DNA from: Dioscorea cayenensis subsp. rotundata
Taxonomy: Eukaryota; Streptophyta; Magnoliopsida; Dioscoreales; Dioscoreaceae
NCBI RefSeq assembly: GCF_009730915.1
Contig: NC_052479.1
Location: 5,890,001 to 5,954,000 of the forward strand
Direction of reading: 5' to 3'
DNA: 64,000 bases
How positions within the stretch are numbered: the stretch's first letter is position 1; each line of letters starts with the position of its first letter. Shown piece by piece: positions 38,219 through 50,109 of this stretch. Made by a program: the position numbers and the translations under genes. Below the pieces are notes generated by a model that did no database searches, was not told the origin of the DNA, and worked only from the letters and a program-made list of their open reading frames with translations.

Positions 38219-38777
38219 TGACAAGATCTCCTTGCGTATATCCCGCAAGTGCACGGGTTTGTCAAAGTAATAATCCCGGATGAGCGGTTATCGAATCCAT
38301 AGAGAATAGGGAATAAAAACACTTAATCTGCTTCTTAGCTATGTGAAAGATCAGTAGTGATAAGTGTGACAATGATTCAATTCTCAAAAGTAAAAAACAA
38401 GTAAGAGAGTACGAGTAAAGAGGGAGGTAAGGCAATCGATAAAGATGGGGTACTCGGATAATGCTCCTCCTAGGACAATCGTTTCAAGTGCAAGAACCCT
38501 CTATTATGCTTCCTAATCAATGCAATGGTGAGCCATGGAAATCCTTAAATACATAGCCCCAAATCTAAGGTCAACTATGCCTAACTCTATACATGTCCCG
38601 GAGGAGAGAATAAATAACCTCTCAACCTCGCACTCGAATAGAGTTGCAATGAGCTCTAGGGATTCCAAGTGATAAATCTCTTCCTAATTATAGACCTAAC
38701 CCTTTGGTCCAGGTGGAAGGTCCTTAACTACAATTAAGCCCTAGATACTAAGATTATCTCAACGCTTCACTCCGTTG
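38219..38777 (-). repeat. terminal LTR fragment of the complex
   Basis: Collinear with 46010-46573 (minus orientation) and stops abruptly at CACTCCGTTGC. The next bases belong to the same LTR in the opposite orientation. Confidence 0.8.
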
Positions 38778-38992
38778 CCTTACCTTCTCCTTTATTCATG
38801 CCTTCTTACTTGTGTTTTTACTTTCGAGAATTGAATCATTGTCACACTTATCATCATTGATCTTTCACATAGCTAAGAATCGAATTAAGTATTTTTATTC
38901 CCTATTCCTATGGATTCGATACCCGCTCATCCGAGATTATTACTTGACAAACCCGTGCACTTGCGGGATATCGCATAAAGGGGACCTTGTCA
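38778..38992 (+). repeat. LTR fragment in plus orientation, leading into copy A
   Basis: The last about 215 bp of the LTR, ending CCTTGTCA, followed by PBS AAGTTTTTTGGCGCCGTTGC (38993-39012). The true LTR start is missing. Confidence 0.8.
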
Positions 38993-39144
38993 AGTTTTTT
39001 GGCGCCGTTGCGGGGAATAGGCGTTTAGAGATACTTTGCACTTTGTTTTTCTTAGTTATTTCACCATACATTCTATTTCCTATCTTCTTATTCTATCATT
39101 GTTCTGATTTCTTTTTTCCTTCTTTTTTTGGGTGCAGCTCGAGG

Positions 39145-40720
39145 TTATGACCGAGGGAATCCCTCAACATCGATTGAAAGGAGATCACGAGCTTGAGCGT
39201 ACACTTAGAAGAAAAGGGAAAGAGCCTGTACAAGAACAGTCTAATCCAGCTGATTTGGAAGTAGAAGAATCTGAAAACATGGCAGAACAGAATGAGCAAC
39301 AATGAACATTATCCGATTATGCGGACCTTGATGATTGGGGACACGATTGAGTATTGTGCGCCCACGATTACGACTTCGAACTTGAGCTAAAGCCGGCATT
39401 CATCCACATGTTGCGACAATCCGCACAATTCAATGATTTGGCGATGAGGATCAAAGCGGTCACATAGAGAGCTTTCTTAAGGTGTGTGATATGCTAGAAG
39501 ATAAATGGGGTGACGGATGATGCCATCAAATTGAAAAGCCTTCCCATTTTTCCCTAAAGGGGAGAGAAGCGATGGCTACACTCGTTACCTAGAGTGTCGA
39601 TTACCACGTGGGAGGAGATGGTGGAAGCTTTTTCTAGCTCGTTATTTCCCTCCAGAAAAATCGATCAAAGCTTAGGAGCGAGATCTCATCCTTTGTTCGG
39701 TTGGAATTGGAGTCTCTATTCGAGACATGGGAAAGGTTCAAGGAGCTCTGAGAAAGTGCCCATAACACGGTTCCCGGAGTGGATGATAGTTCAAACCTTT
39801 TATAATGGTTTTGAACCCGAGTACAAGAGCAACTCTTGGATGCGGCGAGGAGGTACCTTAGGTAGCAAGACCCCCGATGAGGCCCGTCTGTTGATTGAAG
39901 ATATGGGGTCAAATAGCTACCAATGAATGCTAGGGAGAAGAAAAAAAGGTGCCCGGTCTCCATGAGATAGATCACGGTAACTTCATTGGCGGCCCAAGTG
40001 GAAAAATTTGATTCGAAGTTAGATCTTCTAACTTCAAATAGAGTGTCGTCATGACTAATTTGCCTGGGTGTGGTGGAGGACATGCTCCCTCCGATTGCCC
40101 GATCTCTATTGGTGATGTTTCTTCGGTGGAGAATGTTGATTTTATAGGTAATGGCATGAGACCTCAAGTAAAATCATATAGCAATACCTACAATCTGGTT
40201 TGGAAGAATCATCCCAATTTCTGATGGAGTAATCAAGGTCCATAAAAGGCCATGGGGCCACCGGGTTTCCAACAACAACAACAAGCCCCTCGGTGGAAAA
40301 GCAGTGTCGGGGTTTGGAAACCCGAATGAGTGACCTAGAAAAGCACTTGACTAGGTTTATACAATTTGTAAATACAAGGTTTGAATCAGTCGAGTATACA
40401 CTTCGCAACCACAGTGCCTCGTTGCATAATCTTAAAAATCAAGTGGGGCAAATTGCGAAGTCTCTCTCGAAAGGCCACATGGAAGCTTGCCAAGCAATAC
40501 GAGACCAACCCTAGAGAGCATGTGAGGCGATCACTTTGAGAAGTGGTCGTGAGGTTGAAGGTACGCTTCCGAGTGAGAAGCCAAAAGAACACGCACCCGA
40601 GGTTATAGAGGTTGAAGAGGGAACAAGGAAAGAGAAAGAGGTGGTACCCCACCTTTCAAGCCAAGAATCCCTTATCCCTCTAGATTCAAAAATTACCAAG
40701 GGGATGAACAATACAAGAAG
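39145..40720 (+). pseudogene. gag: gypsy gag of copy A, heavily frameshifted
   Basis: Starts near ELERTLRRKGKEPVQEQSN (39190) and MAEQNEQQ (39278), followed by TTWEEMVEAF (39600), FPEWMIVQTFYNGFEP (39770), GGTLGSKTPDEARLLIEDMGSNSYQ (39850) and TRMSDLEKHLTRFIQFVNTRFESVEYTL (40320). The homologue in D is open over much of the same span, so A's many indels are lesions or read errors. The region gives the capsid and the pre-protease linker. Confidence 0.8.
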
Positions 40721-40729
40721 TTCCTGAGT

Positions 40730-41640
40730 TTGTTCAAGCAACTCCACATCAATATTCCTTTTATTGAGGCATTGGCCAAAATGCCTAAGTATGCAAAGTT
40801 CTTAAAAGACTTGTTAACTAACAAGACGATGTTGGAGGAAAGTGCTTCATTGATTTTAGATGCTTCATGCTCGGCGGTATTGCAAAAGAACATGCCGAAC
40901 AAGAATAAAGACCCGGGAAGCTTCATCATTCCGTGTAATATTGGCAATCTAGGTGAAGAAATGGCATTGGCGGACTCAAGGGCAAGTATCAACGTCATGC
41001 CATACACCTTCTTTTAAAAGCTAGGCTTGGGCGAGCCTAGGCCTACTTGGATGAGTTTGCAACTAGCAGACCGAACTGTGTGACATCCGAGAGGCATCAT
41101 TGAAGATGTGCTTGTCAACGTGGACAAGTACATTTTTCCGGTTGACTTTGTAGTGCTAGATGTCGATGAGGATGCGGATGTACCCTTGATACTTGGGAGA
41201 TCGTTCTTGCAGACTTCCAAAGCATTGATTGACATGGACGGTGGAGAGCTCACATTGAGAGTTGGAGATGACAAGCTCACATACAGCCTTGCTGAATCCA
41301 TGCGGCATTCTCTTGACTACGATGATACTTTATACTTTCTAGATACTACTGATGAGATTATATATGAATACATGCAGGAAATGTTCAATCCGGATATGTA
41401 TGAAGGTTTGTTCGACCAAGAGGAGGGCAATGAAGAAGTAATGATGCTTGGATCGACGAAAGAAGTACCATCCACCCCGGGGATCTTGAAGAAGGTGCTC
41501 ACGAAAATGAAGAGGGATAGGAGATGCCACGGAAACACTCAAGGTTGTTGGAGACGTCCGTGAACCAAAGAAGTTGGATGAACCATTGCTAGGCGGTCCC
41601 AAGCCCGATAATACGACCCTCTACCCTCAAGAGACTACGC
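40730..41640 (+). pseudogene. gypsy protease region of copy A, active site altered
   Basis: FKQLHINIPFIEALAKMPKYAKFLKDLL (40733) leads to DPGSFIIPCNIGNLGEEMALADSRASINVMPY (about 40910-41010). The catalytic D-L/S-G-A-S reads D-S-R-A-S, with the invariant Gly replaced. A stop at 41015 interrupts before KLGLGEPRPTW. The second half, VNVDKYIFPVDFVVLDVDEDADVPLILGRSFLQT, is open to 41563. After this the element passes straight to the 3' GGGAGGCAACCCAAG motif (41747-41761), so RT, RNase H and integrase are absent. Confidence 0.8.
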
Positions 41641-42040
41641 ACATCATGCTTTCAAGCCATGGGTAAGAGGGCAACCTTCATCTATGAACCCCGTGAGGTA
41701 AGACAAAGGTACGTCAAGCTAAGTGACGTTAAACAAGAGCTTCTTGGGAGGCAACCCAAGTGTTTACTGTTTTCTTATTTTTAGTTAGGTTGTTTGCATG
41801 AATAAATTGTTAAGTGTTGGTGTCTTGATTTTTTTATGATGCTTGTGCTGCGATTTTTATTGTGGGTTTTTATAGTCATTGTGTGTTTTCATGTGGGATT
41901 GGCGAAGTATGGTCGTTTGAGCCCTATTTTATGTTTTTTGCTGGTAAAATTTGCATAATAGAGCAGGCTCTGAGTGTGTAAACATGTTTAGAAATTTTTC
42001 TGCGAGACTGCAGATTTTTTTCTAAGTCATCCGGAGAAAA

Positions 42041-42620
42041 CACGCAGGGCGTGTGGAAATTTTCATGCGCCCGTGGAGTTGCACTGCGAGCTCATCCAGA
42101 GAAGGCACAGGGGCGTGCGGCTGCCCCTGTGAATGACCATGTGATTGTCACACACCCGTGGGTAATTTCCGGACGGGGGTGTGAATTCCTGCAGAGTTGG
42201 GCGGATTATCCTGAGAGCACACAGGGGCGTGTTCTCGCCCTTGTGGGTGACCTTGTGAACCACGCACGGGCGTGGGTAATTTCCACACGCCCGTGTGAAT
42301 CTCTGCAGAGGAGTTTTCCCCATTCTGAGAAGACACTGGGGCGTGTGGCTGCCCCTGTGAGTTGAGCATGTGAATGTCCACATGCGTGCGGAATTTCCAC
42401 AGGGGCGTGTAGAACACTTGGTATTCTTCTCGGATGTTCAGAGAAGCCACAGGGGCGTGCGCCTGCCCCTGTGGGTCGGGTGCACAGGCGTGGGTATTTT
42501 CTGCACACCCGTGTGAGATCGTTCAGAGTCAGTGAGAGTTTTTCCCAAGAGCGCCGTGCACCTGCCCCTGTGAAGCTCTCCTGTGGGGCACACGGGCGTG
42601 GGTAATTTCCACAAGCCCGT
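42041..42620 (+). repeat. palindrome-rich spacer of copy A
   Basis: Repeated near-palindromes of CACACGGGCGTGTG / CACAGGGGCGTGTG type, often paired as CACGGGCGTGGGTAATTTCC and ACACGCCCGTGTG with CTGCAGAG in between. About a dozen occur in 580 bp. A TTTTTAAAG sequence follows at 42654-42662, then the ATHILA-like ORF at 43080. Confidence 0.85.
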
Positions 42621-43079
42621 GTGGATGCACAGAACGCCAAGAGTTGCGAGTTCTTTTTAAAGAAGAATAGTTTCTCTCCCTCTTCACGACCTCTATTCAT
42701 CTGAAAACACTCTGACATCATTCTCCGATTGCATAGAGCCAATTTGGTAGGATTTTTGCGAGGTTTTCCGGCCGGTTCTCCATTTTCTCATCCCATCTCG
42801 TCGGTAAGCCCTATTTATCATTTTCTTTGCCAATTCATGGTTTCCATCGATTAATCTTGTTAATAATGCTTCGTTTCTTCAATTAGAAAGATGATTTATG
42901 TTTAGAATGAAGCTAGAAGTATTTTTACGTTGTATTTTTGGATTTTTGAAACGCGGCCATGCGGTTTTCACGCCCCGTGGTTTCACATGGGCGTGCGGAA
43001 ATTCCACACGACCGTGTGGATTTCTGCAGTATTATTTTCTCAACTTGTTTGATCGATTTCGTTTCAAATTTTGTAGATT

Positions 43080-43635
43080 ATGGCACCTCGATCGAAGAAG
43101 CAAGCTGATAAGAGGCCACGTGAGTCATCCCCCGAGCCTGAGGGCATGAGGTTTGTGATTCTAGAGCATCAGGTTCGCTATGAGTGCTTGTCAAAACTCC
43201 GGTTCGGGCAGACTCGATTCCTCGACACGACTATACTGCGAGCTCTACAGCAGGGAGATGAGCTCGCTGATGAGGTAGAGGATCTTGTTTCAGCAAGTGG
43301 TTGGCGGCAGTTATTGACGATTAGAGAGCCAGCCATCCGAGATTTTGCACTGGAGGTGCTATCATCATTCGAGTTTGACAGATCGTACGCGAGCTTTGGC
43401 AGTTTGAACTCCATTCGGTTCAGAGTATTTGGACACCACCATAGCTTGAGCATTACTCAGTTTTCAGTACTAGTTGGCTTGTATGAGGAGGCATTCACAG
43501 ATACGGAGGAGTACGCTCAGTTACCGACTAATTATCCTGGAACCTTGACCCCGCAGAGAGCTTACAGAGTGCTATGTGGTCAGGGTTAGTACGAGCCGGG
43601 GGTGTCCAAGGCCACGTGCCTTTCTCGACCTGCAT
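43080..43635 (+). pseudogene. ATHILA ORF1-like gene of copy A, truncated
   Basis: MAPRSKKQADKRPRESSPEPEG is the N-terminus. Conserved pieces include FGQTRFLDTTILRALQQG, FALEVLSSFEFDRSYASF, FRVFGHHHSLSITQFSVLVGLYEE and the following LPTNYPGTLTPQRAYRVLCGQG. This resembles Pfam ATHILA ORF-1, a family of unknown function found 3' of pol in Athila elements. The frame is open for 169 residues to 43589, then the gene is cut at 43635 by an LTR fragment. Copy B has the longer version. Confidence 0.75.
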
Positions 43636-43875
43636 AAGTACCCCATCTTTATCGATTGCCTTACCTTCTCCTTTATTCGTGCCTTCTTACTTGTGTTTTT
43701 ACTTTGGAGAATTGAATCATTGTCACACTTATCATCATTGATCTTTCACATAGCTAAGAATCGAATTAAGTATTTTTATTCTCTATTCCCTGTCGATTCG
43801 ATACCCGCTCATCCGGGATTATTACTTCGACAAACTTGTGTTCTTGCGGGATATACGCAAGGGGACCTTGTCAAG
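43636..43875 (+). repeat. LTR fragment in plus orientation ending copy A
   Basis: AGTACCCCATCTTTATCG to GGGGACCTTGTCAAG, equal to the reverse complement of about 46008-46245. It abuts ORF1 on the left without a PPT and D's minus-strand protease on the right. Confidence 0.8.
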
Positions 43876-45985
43876 CACTACAAAGTCAATCGAAAAAATG
43901 TGCTTGTCCACCTTGACAAGCACGTCTTCAATGATGCCTCTCAGATGTCACACTATTTGGTCCGCTAGTTGCAAAGTCATCCGAGTAGGCCTAAGCTCGC
44001 CCAAGCCTAGCTTTTGAAAGAAGGTGTATAATGTCATTTCCTTACCTAGATTGCCATTATTTCACGGAATGATGAAGCTTCCCGGGTCTTTCTTCTTGTT
44101 CGGCATGTTCTTTTGCAATACTGTCGAGAATGAAGCGTCTAAAATCACTGAAGCACTTTCCTCCAACTCCCTCTTGTTAGTCAACAAGTCTTTCAAGAAC
44201 TTCGCATACTTAGGCATTTGGGCCAATGCCTCAACAAAAGGAATATTGATGTGGAGTTGCTTGAACAAACTCAGGAACTTCTTGTACTGTTCAACCCCTT
44301 GGTCATTTTTCAATCTAGAGGGATATGGGATTCTTGGCTTGAAAGGTGGGGGTGCCATCTTTTTCTCCTTGCTTGTTCCCTCTTCCACCTCTATAACCTC
44401 GGGTGCGTGTTCTTTTGGCTTCTCACTCGAAAGCCTACCTTCAACCTCACGACCACTTCTCAAAGTGATCCCCTTCATGTGCACTCTAGGGTTGGTTTTT
44501 GTATTGCTCGGCAAGCTTCCATGTGGCCTTTCAGAGAGAGACTTCGCAATTTGCCCACCTGATTTTCAAGGTTATGCAAAGAGGCGGTGTGATTGCGAAT
44601 TGTAGCCTCGATTGATTCAAACCTTGTATTTGCAGATTGCACAAATCGAGTCAAGTGCTTCTCTAAGTCAGTCATTCGGGTTTCCAGACCTGAGACTCTG
44701 TTTTCCACCTGAGTGCTTGTTGTTGTTGTTGTTGGAAACTCGGTGGCCCCATGGCCTTTTGTGGACCCTGATTACTCCATGATAAATTGGGATGATTCTT
44801 CCAACCAAAATTGTAGGTATTGCTATATGGGTTTCCTTGAGGTCTCATGCCATTACCTACAAAATCAACGTTCTCCACCGAAGAAACATCACCGATAGAG
44901 ATCGGGCAATCGGAGGGAGCATGTCCTCCACAACACCCGGTGCAATTAGTCACGACCGCCACTCTATTTGAAGTTAGAAGATCTAACTTCTTACTCAAAT
45001 TTTCCACTTGAGCCATCAATGAAGTTACTGCATCTATTTCATGGAGACCGGCCACCTTTTTCTTCTCCCTAGCATTCCATTGGTAGATGTTCGGCCCCAT
45101 TTCCTCAATTAATTGATGGGCCTCATCTGGGGTCTTGCTACCTAAGGTACCTCCTGCTGCCGCATCCAAGAGTTGCCTTATACTCGGATTCAAACCGTTG
45201 TAAAAGGTCTGACCAATCATCCACTCCGGAAATCCGTGTTGCGGGCACATTCTCAAGAGTTCCTTAAACCTTTCCCATGTCTCAAATAGAGACTCCAATT
45301 CCAACTGAACAAAGGATGAAATCTCATTCCTAAGCTTTGCAGATTTTTCGGGAGGGAAATAACGGGCAAGGAAAGCTTCTACCATTTACTCCCATGTGGT
45401 AATCGATGCTCTAGGTAATGAGTGTAGCCACTGCTTCGCTCTCCCCTTTGGGAAAAATGGGAAGGCTCTCAACTTGATTGCATCATCCTTCACTCCATTT
45501 ATCTTCAGCATATCACACACCTCGAGAAAACTCTCTATATGACTGGTTGGATCCTCATCGGCCAAACTGTTGAACTGTACGGATTGTTGTAACATGTTGA
45601 TGAATGCCGGCTTCATCTCAAAGTTCTGAGCTGTGATCGGGGGACGCACAATGCTCGATTGTGTCCCCAACACTGAAGTTCTAGCATAATCAGATAATGT
45701 CCGCTGTTGCTCATTCTGTTCTGCCATGTTTTCAGATCCTTCTACTTCAAAATCAGCGAAATTAGACTATTCTTGCACAGGCTCTTCCCCTTTTTTTTTA
45801 AGTGTACATTCAAGCTCAGGATCTCCTTCAATTAATATTGAGGGATTCCCTCGGGTCATAACTTGGAGCTGTCCCCAAAAACAAAGAAAAAGAAATCAGA
45901 ATGATGATAGAATAAGAAGATATGAAATGGAATGTATGGTGAAATAGCTAAGAAAACAAAGTGCAAAGTATCTCTAAACGCCTAT
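43876..45985 (-). pseudogene. gag: gag and protease remnant of copy D
   Basis: From right to left: MAEQNEQQRTLSDYAR (45727), gag core FLEVCDMLKINGVKDDAIKLRAFPFFPKGRAKQWLHSL, one in-frame stop at 45383-45385, then AFLARYFPPEKSAKLRNEISSF onward to 44672. A CCHC-like cluster (C-T-G-C-C-G-G-H-A-P-S-D-C) is near 44940. A frameshift joins LEKHLTRFVQSANTRFES (44650) to the pre-protease segment 44514-44062. The protease follows for less than 190 bp; the stretch holding the catalytic D-G-A is deleted (GSFIIP passes within a few codons to TFFQKLGLGE). Cut at 43876. Confidence 0.85.
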
Positions 45986-46009
45986 TCCTCGGCAACGGCG
46001 CCAAAAACT
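45984..46009 (-). other. PBS of copy D
   Basis: On minus, AAGTTTTTGGCGCCGTTGCC directly follows the LTR end (46010). Confidence 0.8.
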
Positions 46010-47876
46010 TGACAAGGTCCCCTTGCGTATATCCCGCAAGTACACGTGTTTGTCGAAGTAATAATCCCGGATGAGCAGGTATCGAATCCACAGGGAATAG
46101 GGAATAAAAACACTTAATCCGCTTCTGAGCTATATGAAAGGTCACTAGTGATAAGTGTGACAATGATTAAATTCTCAAAAGTAAAAACAACAAGTAAGAG
46201 AGTACGAGTAAAGGGTGAGGTAATGCAATCGATAAAGATGGGGTACTCAGATAATGCTCCGCCTAGGACAATCGTTTCAAGTACAAGAATCCTCTATTAT
46301 GCTTCCTAATCAACACAATGGTGAGTCATGGAAATCCTTAAATACATAGCCCCAAATCTATGGTCAACTATGCTTAACTCTATATATGTCCCGGAGGAGA
46401 GATTAGATAACCTCCCAACCTCGCAATCGCATAGAGTTGCAATGAGCTCTAGGGATTCCAAGTGATAAATCTCTTCCTAATTATAGACCTAACCCTTTGG
46501 TCCAGGTGGAAGGTCCCTAATCACAATTTAGCCCTAGATACTAAGATCACCTCAAAGCTTCACTCCGTTGCACGCGCAACTAAGCCCCAGTGGAGGGTTA
46601 TCTCTTAGACCATTCACTCTATTATGGTCACAAAGAACTCGAGGAACGGGGGTAGAATCTATCACATTGGAGGGGAAAGGGGACTGTCCTGTACCTCTCG
46701 ACTCACCCTCTAAACCCTTTCCAACCTAGCTTTGTCTAACCTCATGGTGTGTCACTCACTCATAAGGTTACCAACAAGAACTCTCAACCCTAGTGTCACT
46801 CTAGGGGAAATGTTCATACAATCAAGCATTCAAGGTTGGAACTCACAATAAACATCAATTAATTGAAAGCATAATAAAAAGATTCAATGAAACAAATACA
46901 TCCTAGGGTTCACAAATACCCAAGTACCCACTAGGGGTTTAGCTCTCCATGGAGCTAAGTACAATCAAAGAAATAGAATGTAAAAGCAATGAATCCATAG
47001 AGAAATCCCCTCGATAGTCGTGTCGATGGTCTTGTGGAAAGTCCTCTACTCGTCGTCCAAAGATTCCCTCTTCCGGTATAGGATACGCCTCGACGGAAGC
47101 TCCCCTACCAACCTTCTTCCTAAGGAATGACGATGTCGGAGCCATAGAACCTCTCCAAAACCTTAGCCAATACCTCTCAAAACGCTAGCCGAAACCCTCT
47201 CTCAAGTTGGGGAAAAAATGGAGAAAAGAATGCTGAAATCGGGGTTGAATCGGCTTTAAATAGGGCTGGAATCGGGCGACCACACGGGCCTGTGGGTTTG
47301 TCACACGCCATGTGGAATTTCCACACGGGTGTGTATAATTTTCACACGCCCGTGCGGATTCCTTGAATTCTTGTTTTCTCGGCCGGCTGTGAATAGTGCT
47401 ACTACAGTACTTTCGCTGCATTGTTCTGCTACAGTACCTGTCCTAAAAATACTTCCCGAGTCCATACTTTCATTGAGGTGACACAAATGGGCACAAGTTC
47501 ACATCGTGGATTGCTTTGCTTCTTTAATGACGGACAAGTTGGTGGAGATCTTTTTCTATGTGCATAAGTCAGAATACTTGAGTGTGACTGCCCTTGTGCC
47601 CCTCCAAATAGTTGTGCTAACTCAAATACGAGGACGTTGGCACACACTCTAGCATCTCGCACCCGACCTATGTCTTCCCGTTTGAACCTTATCAAGATTT
47701 CCTCCAAAATCGGTGCATTAAGATCCACATTGGCTTTTTTCCTTCGTACTGGGCCTCACAACCCTATCTGCACGAAAGTAACATAAAAACACACATATTA
47801 ATGTAGAAACCCGGGAAAAGTAATGCTCAACATAAGGAAAGAATGCTTCGCATTCATATCACACAAGCACTTATCA
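46010..47876 (-). repeat. LTR shared by B (3') and D (5')
   Basis: 1867 bp on minus, TGATAAGTGCTTGTG to CCTTGTCA. TATA box CTATTTAAAG at 47254-47263, with the palindrome cluster 47281-47357 directly upstream in transcription. One LTR serves two interiors (tandem array). Confidence 0.85.
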
Positions 47877-47964
47877 ACAATAATTGTAACTAAGGTGAAC
47901 CGCCATTGTCTATGTGAGCAGGTATATCAATCAAGAACAATACAAAGGATGTGTGCACTACGAA

Positions 47965-47980
47965 ACTCCCCCTCCCCCAC
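47965..47980 (-). other. polypurine tract of copy B
   Basis: On + CTCCCCCTCCCCCACA, followed by ACTTAAGTTGTATATTGTCC, the typical Athila 3' signature. It is about 90 bp from the LTR edge, which is farther than normal; the edge itself is supported by three copies sharing AAGCACTTATCA. Confidence 0.6.
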
Positions 47981-48404
47981 ACTTAAGTTGTATATTGTCC
48001 TCAATGTACATATGCAAGCTCACTCAAATTATATATTAATGAATAATATATGTGGGCGAAGCAATCAAAACAATACTCCCCTAACTCCTAGTGTCATGTT
48101 TGATGGAGCTAAGTCCTTGGGAGTAATATTCTGACGGGTTGTGGTGCTCATACGGCCAAGTGCCAAAGCAATTTGGCCATGCCCATGACTAACTCTCAAT
48201 TCCCAAGATGACAAGACCATATGCACGCATACACGAGGGGGTTCAGTGAAGCTCAAGAAAAACAAAAATCACTCGAGTATATAAAAGATAAAGCAATGAA
48301 TACAACTCGAACTGCAAAATGAAAATAAACTCAGAAGGAGAATCCTTTCTGAGTGAACAAGTCTAAAATAAAATGCAAAATAAAGAAAATGCAGAAAAAT
48401 AAAG

Positions 48405-49686
48405 TCAAATGTTGGTGTCACTCTCTGTCGGCTCCTCTGCTGCTGTTGGTGGTGGAGAAGCACATGGTGAATCCTGTGGTGCTAGAACAGGTGATGGGGT
48501 TGCTGGAGGTGTCGAGGGAGCCATGAACTCTGTGTAATGAGTAACCTGCGTAACCCTAATCTCGGCAATTTCTGCTCGAGCCTCAACCATCTCTGCTTGT
48601 ATCACTCCCACCGCATTCTTGAGCCTCTCAAAGCGATCATGGGCTCGAGATGGTGAAAACATACGCACGGGGGGTGCATCCTCTTCCGCCGGAGATGCCT
48701 CGGTCTCCATCGGTGCTGGGTGAGGCTCGGGGGCAGGCTGGGAAGCCTCAGCATGATCACCCTCATCCTCAGCTATCTCTGGAGCTGGTAGCACCAAAGT
48801 ATAAACCCCTATCCAAAGTCAACGGACCATGCCCATTAATCTCAGTGTCTCTAAACTTAGGGGAGTAGGTATACACGTCTTCTCAGCCCCACGAATTGAA
48901 TCCAAGAGACCCATGCCCAGCACTAATCTTGTAATGTAGGGGCCTGAGAAGATCACTCCCAGTCTAGCATAATACCCCTGATGTCTGATGTACTCTGCCA
49001 TGATGTGTCCTAAGTGAATCGGTACGCGCTGCACCATCGAGTACAAGTATAGAAGCTCCTGCCGGCTCAGAACAGTAGTGCTATCAACACGGCCATTCAC
49101 CGACCTACTCATGATGGCATGTAAATATCTGTATGCAGGTCGGGAAAGGCACGTGGCCTTGGATACCCCGGCTCGTACAGACCTTGACCACATAGTACTC
49201 TGTAAGCTCTCTACGGGGTCAAGGCTCCAGGGTAATCAGTCGGTAACTAAGTGTACTCCTCAGTGTCTGTGAATGCCTCCTCATATAAGCCAAGCAGAAC
49301 TGAAAACTGAGTGATGCTCAAGCTATGGTGGTATCCAAGTGCTCTAAACTGAATGGTGTCCAAACTGTCGAAGCTCGCGTAAGATCTATCAAACTCGAAT
49401 GATGATAGCACCTCCAGTGCAAATTCTCGGACGGTTGGCTCTCTAATCGTCAATAACTACCTCCAACCACTTGCTGAAATGAGATCCTCGACCTCGTCAG
49501 CGAGCTCATCTCCCTGTTATAGATTTCTCAGTATACTCGTGTCCAGGAATTGAGTCTGTCCGAACCGGAGTCTCGACAGGCGTTCATAGCGAACCTAATG
49601 CTCTAGAATCGCGAAACTCATGTCCTCAGGCTCAGGGGATGACTCACGCGGCCTCTTATCAGCTTCCTTCTTCGAACAAGGTGCCA
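48405..49686 (-). pseudogene. ATHILA ORF1-like gene of copy B
   Basis: Longest version of the 3' ORF in the window, about 427 codons. The start at 49686 matches copy A. Glutamine codons have become stops (TAG near 49604 and 49459, TAA near 49521). Further pieces are ALEVLSSFEFDRSYASFDSLDTIQF (about 49400), MWSRSVRAGVSKATCLSRPAYRYLHAIMSRSVNGR (49193), LYSMVQRVPIHLGHIMAEYIRHQ, and a proline/glutamate-rich tail with a heptad stretch FERLKNAVGVIQAEMVEARAEIAEI (48660). Function unknown; the coiled coil suggests oligomerisation. Confidence 0.7.
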
Positions 49687-50109
49687 TAATCTGCAAAATT
49701 TGAAGCGAAATCGATCAAACAAGTTGATAAACTAACTCTGCAGAAATCCACAAGGTCATGTGGAATTTTCGCACGCCCGTGGGCGTGAAAACCGCACGGC
49801 CGCGCCTTAAAACTCCAAAAATACACAGTGAAATTACCTCTTCTTCATTCTAAAACACAAATAATCTTTCTAATTGGATAAATGAAGCATTTTTCTCTAA
49901 ATTCATCGATGGAAACCATGAATTTGCGAAGAAAATATTAAATAGGGCTTACCGACAATATGGGAAGAGAAAATCAAGAACCGGCCGGAAAACCTGGCAA
50001 AAATCCCACCAAATTGCCGCTATGAAGTCGGGAAATGATGTAAGAGTGTTTTCAGGTGACTGGAAGACGTGAAGAACGAGAGAAACTATTCTTCTTTAAA
50101 AAGAAATCG

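Noticed and set aside
42041..42620. CRISPR-like spacing of palindromic repeats
   Set aside because: Repeats are imperfect, unequally spaced and inside a plant LTR element. No cas genes are present and the genome is eukaryotic.
42206..42742. Minus-strand 178-residue frame
   Set aside because: Produced by the palindrome array, which is open on both strands by composition. The antisense frame in copy B is equally meaningless.
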